DNA from: BP-133 sp040756995
GTDB taxonomy: Bacteria; Actinomycetota; Acidimicrobiia; IMCC26256; BP-133
Reading direction: 5' to 3'
NCBI GenBank assembly: GCA_040756995.1
Contig: JBFLYK010000058.1
Coordinates: 1-38,907, forward strand
DNA: 38,907 bases
The translations under genes and the position numbers were made by a program. Positions 16,070 through 24,339 of the stretch are shown piece by piece. Position 1 is the stretch's first letter. The number at the start of each line of letters is the position of its first letter. The notes beneath the pieces were generated by a model, which worked only from the letters and a program-made list of their open reading frames with translations, did no database searches and was not told where the DNA came from.

Positions 16070-16368
16070 TTGAGATCACCGGCATCACTTCCCGCCGAGC
16101 TGCGGTTCCACGACCTGCGCCACACGTGCGCGGCCCTACTGTGGCCGACGGACGGCACATGGAAGAGGTCAAGGACTACCTCGGCCACTCCACCATCCGG
16201 GTCACTTCCGACCGCTACGACCACCTGTTCCCCCGAGCCAGGCAGGAGCTCGCCGCGGGACTCGACGCGATCTTCACCACGGCCAGCACCGCCGCTGTCC
16301 AGCGACCCCAAGGGGGCGTCGTTTCCTCACTGGACGACCCGCGAGGTCGCCAGGCCCGGCGCGGGTGA
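16070..16368 (+). pseudogene. Remnant of a tyrosine recombinase (phage integrase)
   Basis: Two adjacent frames together give the C-terminal catalytic box of a tyrosine recombinase. One frame reads LPAELRFHDLRHTCAALL (HDLRHT from 16112), and the next continues ADGRHMEEVKDYLGHSTIRV and then TSDRYDHLFPRARQELAAGL. The join needs one missing base near 16140. The catalytic HxLRHT, LGHxxIRVTxDRYxHLF and Tyr are all present, but the N-terminal two thirds of the protein are absent. It is therefore a dead fragment of a mobile element or prophage that once inserted nearby. Confidence 0.75.
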
Positions 16369-16470
16369 GATTGACCACACGGCGCGTGCGTGAGCGCGGC
16401 GCAGTTCTCGCACTAGATCGGCGCGGATGAGCGATCGCGGGCAACGGGTGTGCCCAGACTCCGGACTCTC

Positions 16471-16893
16471 TCAGCCCGCAGGACGATGTACGCCCAGGAG
16501 CCCGGAGCAACTGATCTCGTTGCCCTTGTCGTCTCGGTAGAAAACTCTCTCGCCGTCGCCCCTCAGATAGGCGATCCCTTCCCGTCCTTCCCACGGAGGG
16601 TTTACGGCGCGCCCCTGCTCATCCGTGCAGTTCGAGATCACTCTTTCGATGGTGACTCTTCGCTGCGGGGTATCGCTTCCGTCCAGGCGGTTCACCAGGA
16701 CGACCAAGCCCACGCCCACGAACGCACCGAGAACAAGAGCGGTCTTCTTCTTCGATCCCGACCACCGCCATCGCGCCCACCTCCGATCCGAAGGTGCCCG
16801 ATTGGGGTCGAGACGATTCGCCAGGAAGACAAGGGCCAGGAACGCGAAGACGACCAGCGCGGCCATCAGCTTCAAGCGGTCCCAGGCCATCAT
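16471..16893 (-). CDS. Small two-helix membrane protein
   Basis: A 140-residue protein. The start is ATG 16893 (MMAWDRLKLMAALVVFAF), preceded by GGAGGGGG; the longer frame upstream looks non-coding. Two membrane segments are evident: LKLMAALVVFAFLALVFLANRL and KKTALVLGAFVGVGLVVLVNRL. Both end in LxNRLD, so the N-terminal half seems to be an internal duplication. A C-terminal soluble part of about 65 residues (VTIERVISNCTDEQGRAVNP, then YLRGDGERVFYRDDKGNEIS) follows. No family recognised. Confidence 0.55.
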   Translation of the reverse strand: MMAWDRLKLMAALVVFAFLALVFLANRLDPNRAPSDRRWARWRWSGSKKKTALVLGAFVGVGLVVLVNRLDGSDTPQRRVTIERVISNCTDEQGRAVNPPWEGREGIAYLRGDGERVFYRDDKGNEISCSGLLGVHRPAG

Positions 16894-17050
16894 TCCCCCT
16901 CCGACGTCGAAGGTGCCAGACCATCTCGGCCCTCGCAAGGGGAGAGCGCTCATGCCGGACCCAGTGATCACGGCCCGGTGTGAACCGCTCGGAACTGCCG
17001 GGAGCGGTCCGCGGGCCGACCCGTCCTTGAACGGCACATCCTCAGCGGGC

Positions 17051-17123
17051 CGTGCCTCAGCGCGACCGGTCGCGTTTGAGGCCCTATAAGGGCCCTTAGC
17101 GCGACCGGTCGCGCTGAGGCACG
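17051..17123. repeat. Perfect 24-bp inverted repeat with nested palindromes
   Basis: Arms 17051-17074 and 17100-17123 are perfect reverse complements. Each arm contains the 14-bp palindrome CGCGACCGGTCGCG. The 25-bp centre holds another dyad, GCCCT-ATA-AGGGC. The site lies downstream of the endonuclease V remnant (minus strand), where it could terminate transcription, but it has no T-run and its nested symmetry is unusual for a terminator. Confidence 0.8.
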
Positions 17124-17158
17124 CGGGAACAGCGCTGGAATGCCGGAACTCGGGCGGC

Positions 17159-18029
17159 TCAGGTCGGGGTGGAGAGGTCGCGGGCTTCTCGGGCTACACG
17201 GCGGGCTTCTTGGAGGGGGACGGGGGCGCGGGCGCCTTGGGTGGAGGCGGCCAGGGCCACGGCGACGGCCGTTTCGACGTCGGTGCGCCAGGCGGCATGG
17301 GCGATGACCGGGCGGGCGCCGGTGCGGGTGCAGACGGAGGCGGCGACGACGTCGCCATCGAGCGTCAGGGGGCTCCACTCACCACGGATCAGTGATGGCG
17401 GTGGCCCTGAGGCCCGCAGCGAGCGGCGGGTGATTCCCACGGTCGGGAGGTCGAGGGCCCAGCCGAGGTGCAGGGCGAGGCCGGCCCGGCGGGGATGGTC
17501 GAGACCGCTGGCGTCGACCAGGAGTACGTCGGGCGTGGTCTTGAGGGCGGCCACCGCCGCGGCCAGCACCGGGCCTTCCCGCAGGGCCAGCAGACCGGGG
17601 ACGTAGGCCGAGGGCACCGCGTGTAGCACCACGGCCTGTTCGACCACATCAGCGGCCTTGGCGGGGCACGGCGACCACCTGCGCGCTGGCAGCAGCCGCA
17701 CCTTGGCGGGCCTCGGCGGCCAAGGCCGGAACGAGACGGTGGCTCCCGCGCAGCGCCCGGCCTTCGGAACGGGCGGGGATGCCGCCCCGCCTCCGGCGGA
17801 GCAGGGCCTCGTGGCCGGGTTCCCAGACCACGGCGGCGGCAAAAGCGCGGTCGCCGGGACGGCCTGGCCCCGCTTCACCGCGGGCAAAGGCGACGAAGCA
17901 GCCACCGATGAGCGGCTTTGTCGGCAACCGGAATGGATCGTGACGCAAGGCATCAGCGGCTCGTGGTCGCAGCTCGTCCTGCAGCGTGATGAGCCCTTGG
18001 GGGTCGTCCGGCCAGGCGGGTTCCGGCAT
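17159..18029 (-). pseudogene. nfi: Endonuclease V-like gene, interrupted and frameshifted
   Basis: Endonuclease V nicks DNA near deaminated bases. The N-terminal part starts at ATG 18029 (MPEPAWPDDPQGLITLQDEL) and runs through PLIGGCFVAFARG to AAAVVWE. The C-terminal part is in another frame from about 17650: VVEQAVVLHAVPSAYVPGLL, then LREGP, VDASGLDHPRRAGLALHLG, LDLPTVGITRRS and AHAAWRTDVETAVAVALAAS. Between them is about 170 bp of Arg/Ala-rich sequence with a GCGGGG-N6-CCCCGC hairpin that has no counterpart in the family, and the first frame stops at 17649. The gene therefore looks inactivated by a short insertion plus frameshift. The first catalytic Asp of the family (GVDV) is also not evident (GGCFV). 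Confidence 0.65.
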
Positions 18030-18084
18030 CGGGATCCATCATGCCGGAGGGAACATCCCCGGGCCGCGGCTGGTTGAGGCACCC

Positions 18085-18723
18085 ATGGAACCCAGGATCG
18101 TCTCGGTCAATGTCGGTCGGCCCCGGCTGCACGAATGGCACGGGCGGGTCATCAAGACGGCGATCTTCAAGGAACCCGTCGAGGGGGCGGTGCTGGCGGC
18201 CGATGTCAACCTGGCCGGCGACGACCAGGCCGACCGGCGGGTCCACGGCGGGCCGGACAAGGCGGTCTACGCCTATGCCGCCGAGGACTACGAGTGGTGG
18301 GAGCAGCAGCTGGGTTGGCCGCTCGGGCCCGGAACCTTCGGCGAGAACCTCACCACCACCGGCGTCGATCTCACGCAGAGCGCCATCGGTGACCGGTGGC
18401 GGGTCGGTGAGGCGGTCTTCGAAGTCGCCCAGCCGCGAGAACCCTGCTTCAAGCTCGGAATGCGGATGGGCGACGCCGCCTTCGTGGAGAAGTTCGCGGA
18501 GGCCCGCCGGCCGGGGGCGTATCTCCGCATCATCGAGCCCGGCGTCGTGACGGCGGGCGATGCCATCACGGTCACCGACGCCGCCGCGCCCAAGATCCGG
18601 ATCGCCGAGCTGCTCGGCGATCCGACGGCCGAACGACTGCAGCGGATCAGGGCCGACGAGCGCGTCCCGGCCGGTTGGCGCCGCTACGCAGCTCGCGCCC
18701 TCGAGCGCCTTGCCTCCGCCTGA
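18085..18723 (+). CDS. MOSC domain-containing protein, YiiM-like
   Basis: A 212-residue MOSC-domain protein from ATG 18085 (MEPRIVSVNVGRPRLHEWHG). The beta-rich core includes VHGGPDKAVYAYAAEDYEWW, GTFGENLTTTGVDL and the cysteine motif QPREPCFKLGMRM, whose Cys is the presumed sulfur-carrying or metal-ligating residue. MOSC proteins handle sulfur for molybdenum-cofactor chemistry; YiiM-type members help resist N-hydroxylated base analogues. The C-terminal 45 residues (IRIAELLGDPTAERLQRIRA) fit the YiiM tail. It is divergent from the endonuclease V remnant, 55 bp away. The downstream LigD-domain gene starts 23 bp after it and may be cotranscribed. Confidence 0.88.
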   Translation: MEPRIVSVNVGRPRLHEWHGRVIKTAIFKEPVEGAVLAADVNLAGDDQADRRVHGGPDKAVYAYAAEDYEWWEQQLGWPLGPGTFGENLTTTGVDLTQSAIGDRWRVGEAVFEVAQPREPCFKLGMRMGDAAFVEKFAEARRPGAYLRIIEPGVVTAGDAITVTDAAAPKIRIAELLGDPTAERLQRIRADERVPAGWRRYAARALERLASA

Positions 18724-18746
18724 GCGGAGGCTGGGCGGCGGGCTCG

Positions 18747-19658
18747 ATGGGTATGGTCAAGGCTGTGGAGGTCAGCCACGCCGAGCGGGTGATGTTCCCC
18801 CACGAGGGGATCACCAAGGGCGAGATCGTCGACTACTACCGGCGGGTGGCGCCGGTCATGGTTCCGCACCTGCGCAACCGGCCGCTGATGCTCGAGCGGT
18901 ACCGGGAGGGCATCGACCGGGGCGGCTTCTACCAGAAGGAAGCCGCCGAGTACTTCCCGGACTTCATCCGGCGGGTCGAGGTGCCGAAGGCCGGCGGCGT
19001 GGTCCACCACCCCGTGGTCGACAGCGAGGACGCGCTCGTCTACCTGGCCAACCAGGGGACGATCACCTTCCACGTCTGGCCGGCCCACGCCGACCACCTC
19101 CGCCGGCCCGATCGCCTGATCTTCGATCTCGATCCGCCCGATGCGGCCGGCGCCTTCGCCACCGTGCGGGCCACAGCCCTCAAGCTGCGCAAGCTCTATG
19201 ACCAGTTGGGGTTGAACGCTTTCGTGCAGACCACCGGCTCCCGGGGGCTGCACGTGGTCGCGCCGCTCGCCCCCGGGCCGGACAACGACGAGGTGCTGGC
19301 CTTCGCCCACACCGTGGCGCAGCGCCTGGCCGACTCCGACCCCGGCCGGCTCACCACCGAGTTCCGCAAAGCCAAGCGGGGCAAGCGGGTGTACCTCGAC
19401 GTCGCCCGCAACGGCTACGCCCAGACCGTGGTGGCGCCGTATTCCGTGCGGGCCCGGCCGGGAGCGCCGGTGGCCACGCCGCTTGACTGGGACGAGGTCC
19501 GGGCCACCCGCCTCGCCCCCGACCGCTGGACGGTCGCCAACGTGTTCCGCCGCCTCGGCGCCAAGGCCGATCCCTGGCGGGGCATGGACCGCCACGCCCG
19601 TCCGCTGAGCGAAGCGTGGCCCCGGCTCAACCGCCTGTCGGCCAGCCGGGCGTCGTAG
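18747..19658 (+). CDS. ligD: LigD-type NHEJ polymerase/primase-domain protein (stand-alone, second copy)
   Basis: A 303-residue protein corresponding to the LigD polymerase domain alone, started at ATG 18747 (MGMVKAVEVSHAERVMFPHE). Metal-binding aspartates are in FDLDPPD (D127, D129). RGGFYQKEAAEYFPDF, TFHVWPAHADH, TTGSRGLHVVAPL and APYSVRARPGAPVATPLDWDEV are standard signatures. It is only distantly similar to the copy at 3.9-4.9 kb, and lacks that protein's basic tail, so the two belong to different subfamilies. Its last 32 bases overlap the 3' end of the haloperoxidase-like gene on the opposite strand. Confidence 0.92.
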   Translation: MGMVKAVEVSHAERVMFPHEGITKGEIVDYYRRVAPVMVPHLRNRPLMLERYREGIDRGGFYQKEAAEYFPDFIRRVEVPKAGGVVHHPVVDSEDALVYLANQGTITFHVWPAHADHLRRPDRLIFDLDPPDAAGAFATVRATALKLRKLYDQLGLNAFVQTTGSRGLHVVAPLAPGPDNDEVLAFAHTVAQRLADSDPGRLTTEFRKAKRGKRVYLDVARNGYAQTVVAPYSVRARPGAPVATPLDWDEVRATRLAPDRWTVANVFRRLGAKADPWRGMDRHARPLSEAWPRLNRLSASRAS

Positions 19659-21117
19659 GTTCCGCCGGCCGGACGGGATCGACCCTCTCGGCCGCGCCGG
19701 TGAAGTAGGCCTGGGCCCGGGCCATCACCCGGGCCGCCACCCGTCGCCCGAGGAGGCGACCCTGCAGGTCGCCGCTCAGGAAGTGGATGCCGCCCAGCCG
19801 CCGGGAGAGCCCGGCCTGGTCGGCCGCTTCGCTGAAGGTCGTCCAGCGCAGCACGACGTCGCGGGCCGGGACCGTGCCCGGTTCGATGCGGGACGACCCC
19901 GCCGGGATCACCACCGAGGCGCCGAAGTCGTCGCGGCCCGTGAACAGCCGCAGCGCTTCGGCGCCGGCGGCGCTGAAGGCGCTGTGCCCCGAGGTGTACT
20001 CCGGGAACGGGGGCGTGGGGATGTACGGCCGCCACTCCGATCCGTCGATCGTCTGCGTTCCCCGATGGGGCCCACCCCAGGCCCGCAGCGGGCGACCGGC
20101 GTAGACCGACCGCACGAGGCTGACGGGCCGGATCGAGTCGAAATGCCGTTTGCGGGTCCAGGTGGCGATGGCCGTGTCGAGCATCGAATTGGCCAGCACG
20201 AAGAACAGCTTCACGTCGGCGTCCAGCCCGTGGGCGTCCCGCCGGGAGCACAGCTCGCCGAAGAGCATCCAGTGCCCGGCCGGCGACTCGCTCCCCGGCC
20301 CGTCGGCCCAGTACTCGGCGATCACCTTGTGCTCATCGGTCAGCCCGGCACTCAGCCGCACCAGCTCGTCGACCTCCGCCTGCCGGGGTGCGGTCCGGGC
20401 CCGGGGCGGCCCCGGGTCGGCCGCCAACGACTCCCCATCACTGCCGGCGAACGGCAGGACCCGTCCCCAATGGGGAGTGACGAACTGCTGCACTCCCCCG
20501 TCCGGCGTCGGCCGCGGCTGCCACCGGTCGGGGTCGCGGACTTCACGAGGACCGTTCACGGGCCGGTAGCCGGTCCAATCGGAATAGGGTCCGCCGGCCG
20601 AACCCGGCTCGTCTCCCAGCTGGTTGGAACCGTCGCGGTGCCGGTGGTCGAGCACCGCCTGGCACGCCTGCTGCGCCACTCCAACCGGCGAATCGGGGAC
20701 CGGCGCCACGACGCGGACGTCGTAGCCCTCCTCGGCCAGCGCGGCGTCGAAGCGGGAGGCGAACGCCGGGTAGAGATCGGCGGCGGCCAGACGGGCGGCC
20801 CGGCTGATGGCCTCCCGCTTGGCGTCCAGCGTCCGCTCCTCGGCCGGGCGCCGCAGAGCTCCGCCGAGCCGCGTCCCGTCGGCCACCGGGTCGTAGGCCG
20901 CCCAGGCGTCGTAGATGCAGGTGTGGAGGACGGCGAGCGCCCGGGCGGCAACCGTCGGTGTCGTCCCGGTGTCCCGGATGGTGCGCAGCAGGATCCGGTT
21001 CCAGCGCACCACCGGGTTGAGCTCGGCCGTCGCCCGCGCCGTCGCCGGAGCCGCCACCGGAGCCCACATCGGCAGCAGCGCCAGCGCGACGGCGACGGCG
21101 GTGAGGCGTCGGCTCAA
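19627..21117 (-). CDS. Vanadium-dependent haloperoxidase-like / PAP2 superfamily protein, exported
   Basis: A 496-residue protein started at TTG 21117, whose TTGA overlaps the stop of the upstream secreted-protein gene (translational coupling). Residues 1-30 form a signal peptide (LSRRLTAVAVALALLPMWAP). The helical domain carries the PAP2/haloperoxidase signature in order: Lys323 in RKRHFDSIRP, His378 in EYTSGHSAFS, and His445 in LGGIHFLSGD. In true vanadium haloperoxidases the last His binds vanadate and the middle His is the acid-base residue; the same residues serve in acid phosphatases, so peroxidase activity is a family-based guess. The substrate is unknown and probably extracellular. 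Confidence 0.87.
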   Translation of the reverse strand: MSRRLTAVAVALALLPMWAPVAAPATARATAELNPVVRWNRILLRTIRDTGTTPTVAARALAVLHTCIYDAWAAYDPVADGTRLGGALRRPAEERTLDAKREAISRAARLAAADLYPAFASRFDAALAEEGYDVRVVAPVPDSPVGVAQQACQAVLDHRHRDGSNQLGDEPGSAGGPYSDWTGYRPVNGPREVRDPDRWQPRPTPDGGVQQFVTPHWGRVLPFAGSDGESLAADPGPPRARTAPRQAEVDELVRLSAGLTDEHKVIAEYWADGPGSESPAGHWMLFGELCSRRDAHGLDADVKLFFVLANSMLDTAIATWTRKRHFDSIRPVSLVRSVYAGRPLRAWGGPHRGTQTIDGSEWRPYIPTPPFPEYTSGHSAFSAAGAEALRLFTGRDDFGASVVIPAGSSRIEPGTVPARDVVLRWTTFSEAADQAGLSRRLGGIHFLSGDLQGRLLGRRVAARVMARAQAYFTGAAERVDPVRPAEPTTPGWPTGG

Positions 21118-21701
21118 TGGGGGATGAAGACGTTTCCCAGAAGCAGCTGCCCGCCGAAGCGGCAGGCGCCCGCCACGATCGACGACGGCGTGCACATCGG
21201 GTTGTAGCGGTCCCAGAACGGGGTTGAGAAATGGACGTCGAACCGGGCGCCGCCGGCGTGGACCGCCTGGTCGAAGCCACCGTGGGGCACGGAGCCGGCG
21301 GCCACGGCGAGGAAGTCGTGCTCGGTGTCCTCCACCACGGCGCTGCCGACCTTGGTGATCGACCGCATCCGGCCGGTGGCCCGGATCTCCCCGGCGTCGC
21401 GGTCGACCGTGTAGGAATCCATCCGGGTGGCATACATCAGCATGGCGAACGGCCCCGAGGCGTCGCCGCCGGCCGCCAGCGTGCCGACGCCGCAGCTCAC
21501 CGTCTTCGGGTTGATGGTGAAGCTCGACACCTGGTTGGCCACCGAGGAGTCGGTGTACATCCCGACGCCGGTGCCCTGAACGAGCTCGCTGTCCCGCGGC
21601 CCGGCGCCGGCCCCTTGCCCATCGCCGAGCGCGGCCAGGCCGCTGACCAACAGAACCATCGGGCAGAAGCGCAGAATCCGCCGGCGCCCAGGCTGCTTCA
21701 T
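21114..21701 (-). CDS. Secreted protein upstream of the haloperoxidase-like gene
   Basis: A 195-residue exported protein from ATG 21701. The basic MKQPGRRRILR followed by FCPMVLLVSGLAALGDGQGA is a signal peptide. The mature domain looks beta-rich: VSSFTINPKTVSCGVGTLAA, FAMLMYATRMDSYTVDRDAG, GEIRATGRMRSITKVG and FDVHFSTPFWDRYNPMC. Its end overlaps the TTG start of the haloperoxidase-like gene by four bases, so the two are coexpressed and may act together outside the membrane. Family not recognised. Confidence 0.72.
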   Translation of the reverse strand: MKQPGRRRILRFCPMVLLVSGLAALGDGQGAGAGPRDSELVQGTGVGMYTDSSVANQVSSFTINPKTVSCGVGTLAAGGDASGPFAMLMYATRMDSYTVDRDAGEIRATGRMRSITKVGSAVVEDTEHDFLAVAAGSVPHGGFDQAVHAGGARFDVHFSTPFWDRYNPMCTPSSIVAGACRFGGQLLLGNVFIPH

Positions 21702-21830
21702 CGTGCATCACCTCCGTCGCTGGGAGCGGGACGGCGAACGTAGCAACCCACCCGGTTTTCCTGTTTGGACGGCGCCTTCGCCGCCCCGCCTGGGGCCCCT
21801 GCCCGTCGCCCGGCCGTTTAGCCTGCGGGC

Positions 21831-22175
21831 ATGGCCACCACCGCGGCTGTCCCGGAACTCGACCTCGCCTCCGCCCGGCTGTTCCGGGTCCTCGGCGACC
21901 CCACCCGCCTGCGCATCCTGGAGCTGCTGCTCGACGGCCCCCGCACGGTGCGGGAGCTGATCGACCACCTCGGCTGCTCCCGCAGCCGCGTCTCGAACCA
22001 TCTGGCCTGCCTGCGGTGGTGCGGCTTCGCCGAAGCCGACCGCTCGGGCCGGACGGCCATCTACTCCATCCGCGACCGTCGGGTCGCCGGCGTCATCGCC
22101 GCCGCCCGGAACATGGCCGCCGACCACTGCCACCACCTGGCGTCCTGCACCAGGATCGGCCCGGACTGGGTCTGA
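21831..22175 (+). CDS. ArsR/SmtB family metal-sensing repressor, CmtR-like
   Basis: A 114-residue winged-helix repressor. ARLFRVLGDPTRLRILELLL and the recognition helix CSRSRVSNHLACLRWCGF are classic ArsR. Cys60 and Cys64 sit within the DNA-recognition helix as C-x3-C, and Cys100 and Cys106 are in the C-terminal segment DHCHHLASC. This layout is that of CmtR, the actinobacterial Cd/Pb sensor (two recognition-helix Cys plus a C-terminal Cys). Metal binding there releases DNA. No transporter gene is adjacent, so its targets are probably elsewhere or only itself. Confidence 0.87.
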   Translation: MATTAAVPELDLASARLFRVLGDPTRLRILELLLDGPRTVRELIDHLGCSRSRVSNHLACLRWCGFAEADRSGRTAIYSIRDRRVAGVIAAARNMAADHCHHLASCTRIGPDWV

Positions 22176-22181
22176 CACCCC

Positions 22182-22198
22182 GCCCGGCGACGCCGGGC
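22182..22198. terminator. Possible bidirectional terminator hairpin
   Basis: GCCCGGCG (22182-22189) and CGCCGGGC (22191-22198) form a compact GC hairpin between the convergent arsR and gpsA genes. There is no T-run, as often in GC-rich actinobacteria. The very short loop makes the assignment tentative. Confidence 0.35.
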
Positions 22199-22215
22199 GA
22201 CGCCGGTCGGCGCCC

Positions 22216-23214
22216 TCAGACCGGGCCCGACTCGTGGCCGGCCGGCACCCGCTTCATCAGACCCCGGTAGGCCTCGACGGCCGAGATCTCACCGCTCACC
22301 ACCCGCCGGATCTCGGCGCAGATCGGCAGCTCGACCTGATACCGCGCCGCCAGGTCCATCACCGTGTGCGCCGTCTTCACGCCCTCGGCGACCATGTTCA
22401 TCGAGCCGAGGATCTCGTCGATCGACTCGCCCTTCCCCAGCCGCTCCCCCACCTGGCGGTTCCGGCTGAGCGGGCTGATACAGGTGGCGATGAGGTCGCC
22501 CATCCCGGCCAGCCCCGACAGCGTGGCCGGCTCGGCGCCCATCGCCACGCCGAGCCGGGTCAGTTCGGCCAGGCCCCGGGAGATCACCGCCGCCCGGGTG
22601 TTGTCGCCCACCGAGAGACCCTGGGCGATGCCGGTGGCGATGGCGACGACGTTCTTGAGCGCCCCGCCCACCTCACAGCCCACGACGTCGTGGTTGGTGT
22701 ATATGCGGAACAGCCCCCGCTGCAGCACCCGCTGCAATTCGGCGGCCACCGCCAGGTCCTCGGTGGCGATGACGCTGGCGGCGGCATTGCCGGCCATGAT
22801 CTCCTTGGCCAGGTTGGGCCCCGAGAGCGCCGCGGCCACGCGACCGGGGAGCACGTCCCGGATGACCTCGGTCATGCGGAACAGGGTTCCGGCTTCGAAC
22901 CCCTTGGTCAGGCTGACGACCGGGATCCAGTGCGGCACGTGGGGCGCCGCCGCCTCCAGCACGGTGCGGAAGCCGTGGGACGGCACCCCGACCACGAGGA
23001 CCTCGGTGTTGGCCACCGCCTCCTCGAGATCGCTGGTCGCCCGGAGGCTCTCCGGCAGCGTGAAGCCCGCCAGGTACGAAGGGTTCTCGTGCTTCTCGTT
23101 GACGGCCGCCGCCACATCAGGGTTGCGGGCCCACAGCAGGGTGGGGTTCCGTCCCGCGCTCAACGCCGCGACCGTCGTCCCCCACGACCCCGCGCCGAGC
23201 ACCGTGACCCGCAT
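22216..23214 (-). CDS. gpsA: NAD(P)H-dependent glycerol-3-phosphate dehydrogenase
   Basis: A 332-residue cytosolic enzyme, full length, that reduces dihydroxyacetone phosphate to sn-glycerol-3-phosphate for phospholipid synthesis. The Rossmann nucleotide site is VTVLGAGSWGTTVAALSAG at residues 3-21. Family motifs SGPNLAKEIMAGN, CEVGGALKNVVAIATGIAQG (containing the catalytic Lys) and GDNTRAAVISRGLAEL are present, followed by SRNRQVGERLGKG. The start ATG at 23214 gives the expected MRVTVLGAG N-terminus. It lies just downstream of the glycosyltransferase gene on the same strand. Confidence 0.96.
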   Translation of the reverse strand: MRVTVLGAGSWGTTVAALSAGRNPTLLWARNPDVAAAVNEKHENPSYLAGFTLPESLRATSDLEEAVANTEVLVVGVPSHGFRTVLEAAAPHVPHWIPVVSLTKGFEAGTLFRMTEVIRDVLPGRVAAALSGPNLAKEIMAGNAAASVIATEDLAVAAELQRVLQRGLFRIYTNHDVVGCEVGGALKNVVAIATGIAQGLSVGDNTRAAVISRGLAELTRLGVAMGAEPATLSGLAGMGDLIATCISPLSRNRQVGERLGKGESIDEILGSMNMVAEGVKTAHTVMDLAARYQVELPICAEIRRVVSGEISAVEAYRGLMKRVPAGHESGPV

Positions 23215-23231
23215 GGGGGCCGAAACTAGCG

Positions 23232-24320
23232 CTATCGCCGCCGGGGGGGCGGGGTGGGCGACCAGACGTCGTTCGACGCGCCCCCGGCGCCGAACTCCCG
23301 CAACGGTCGCTCCGCCAGCGGTTCGAACACCAGCTGGGAGAAGAGCTCGAGGTACTCGGCCACCATCCGCTCGGCCGAGAAGTGGTTCTCGACCGCCGCC
23401 CGGCAGGCGCTCCGGTCGAGCTCGGCGACCCGCTCGGTCATCTCGGCCATGTGCGCCTCGTCACGGCAGAGGAAGCCGGTCCGGCCTTCCTCCACGACCT
23501 CGCCGGCCGCCCCCTCGTCGAAGGCGAGGATGGGCGTGCCGCAGGCCAGCGCCTCCAGCATCACGATGCCGAACGGCTCGTTCCAGCGGATGGGGAACAG
23601 CAGGGCGCGGGCGCCGGCCAGCAGCTCGCGCTTCTCCTCGTGGGTGACCTCGCCGACGAAGCGGAGCCGATCGTTGAGGTAGGGGGCGACGTAGCGCTCG
23701 AAGTACCACCGCTCGGCCGGCTCCCGCACCTTCCCGGCCAGCAACAGGCGCTGGCCGGCCTTGAAGGCGGCCTCCAGCGCCCGGTGCGCCCCCTTCTCCG
23801 GCGTCATCTTCCCGAGGAACAGCAGGTATCCGCCGTCCCCCCGACCGACCGGGAAGGTCGAGGGGTCGATGCCGTGGTGGATCACCCGGGCCACCGGCAC
23901 GCCCGGCACGACCTGGGCCTCGGAGGCGGCCACGATGATGGCCGAGCGCGACATGCGGCCGTAGAGCCGGGCGCCCTCGCCGTCGAGCGGGCAGTGGGCC
24001 GTGGTCACCACCGGCCCGGGAGCGATCAGCGGACCGGCGATCGTGTGGTCGTGGACGAGGTCACAGTCGGACAGCGCCTCGTAGGCGGCCAGCACGTGCA
24101 CCAGCTCGGTGACCGTGGCGCCGGCCGGGTCGCCCTCCGCCGCCTGGTCGTAGAGATGGAGCTTGGGGACGGGACAGGTCGAATCACCGACCGTGAACAG
24201 ACGGACGTCGTGACCGGCGGCCTGGTACCCGACCGCCAGGGCGTCCACGACGGTCTCGACACCGCCGTAGCGGGGCGGAGGCACGGACACCCAGGGTGGC
24301 GCCAGCACGCCGATCCTCAT
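23232..24320 (-). CDS. Glycosyltransferase family 4 protein
   Basis: A 362-residue GT-B-fold glycosyltransferase. The N-terminal half has the acceptor-side loop RYGGVETVVDALAVG and LVHDHTIAGPLI. The C-terminal half has LLFLGKMTPEKGAHRALEAA, RLRFVGEVTHEEKRELLAGA and the EX7E-type donor motif in EPFGIVMLEALACGTPI. Such enzymes transfer a sugar from an NDP-sugar with retention. The specific sugar and acceptor are not predictable. Genes 23.2-25.0 kb on this strand (AlkB-like, this, gpsA) are closely spaced and may be cotranscribed. Confidence 0.92.
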   Translation of the reverse strand: MRIGVLAPPWVSVPPPRYGGVETVVDALAVGYQAAGHDVRLFTVGDSTCPVPKLHLYDQAAEGDPAGATVTELVHVLAAYEALSDCDLVHDHTIAGPLIAPGPVVTTAHCPLDGEGARLYGRMSRSAIIVAASEAQVVPGVPVARVIHHGIDPSTFPVGRGDGGYLLFLGKMTPEKGAHRALEAAFKAGQRLLLAGKVREPAERWYFERYVAPYLNDRLRFVGEVTHEEKRELLAGARALLFPIRWNEPFGIVMLEALACGTPILAFDEGAAGEVVEEGRTGFLCRDEAHMAEMTERVAELDRSACRAAVENHFSAERMVAEYLELFSQLVFEPLAERPLREFGAGGASNDVWSPTPPPRRR

Positions 24321-24339
24321 AGCTACGAGGGTACCGGCG

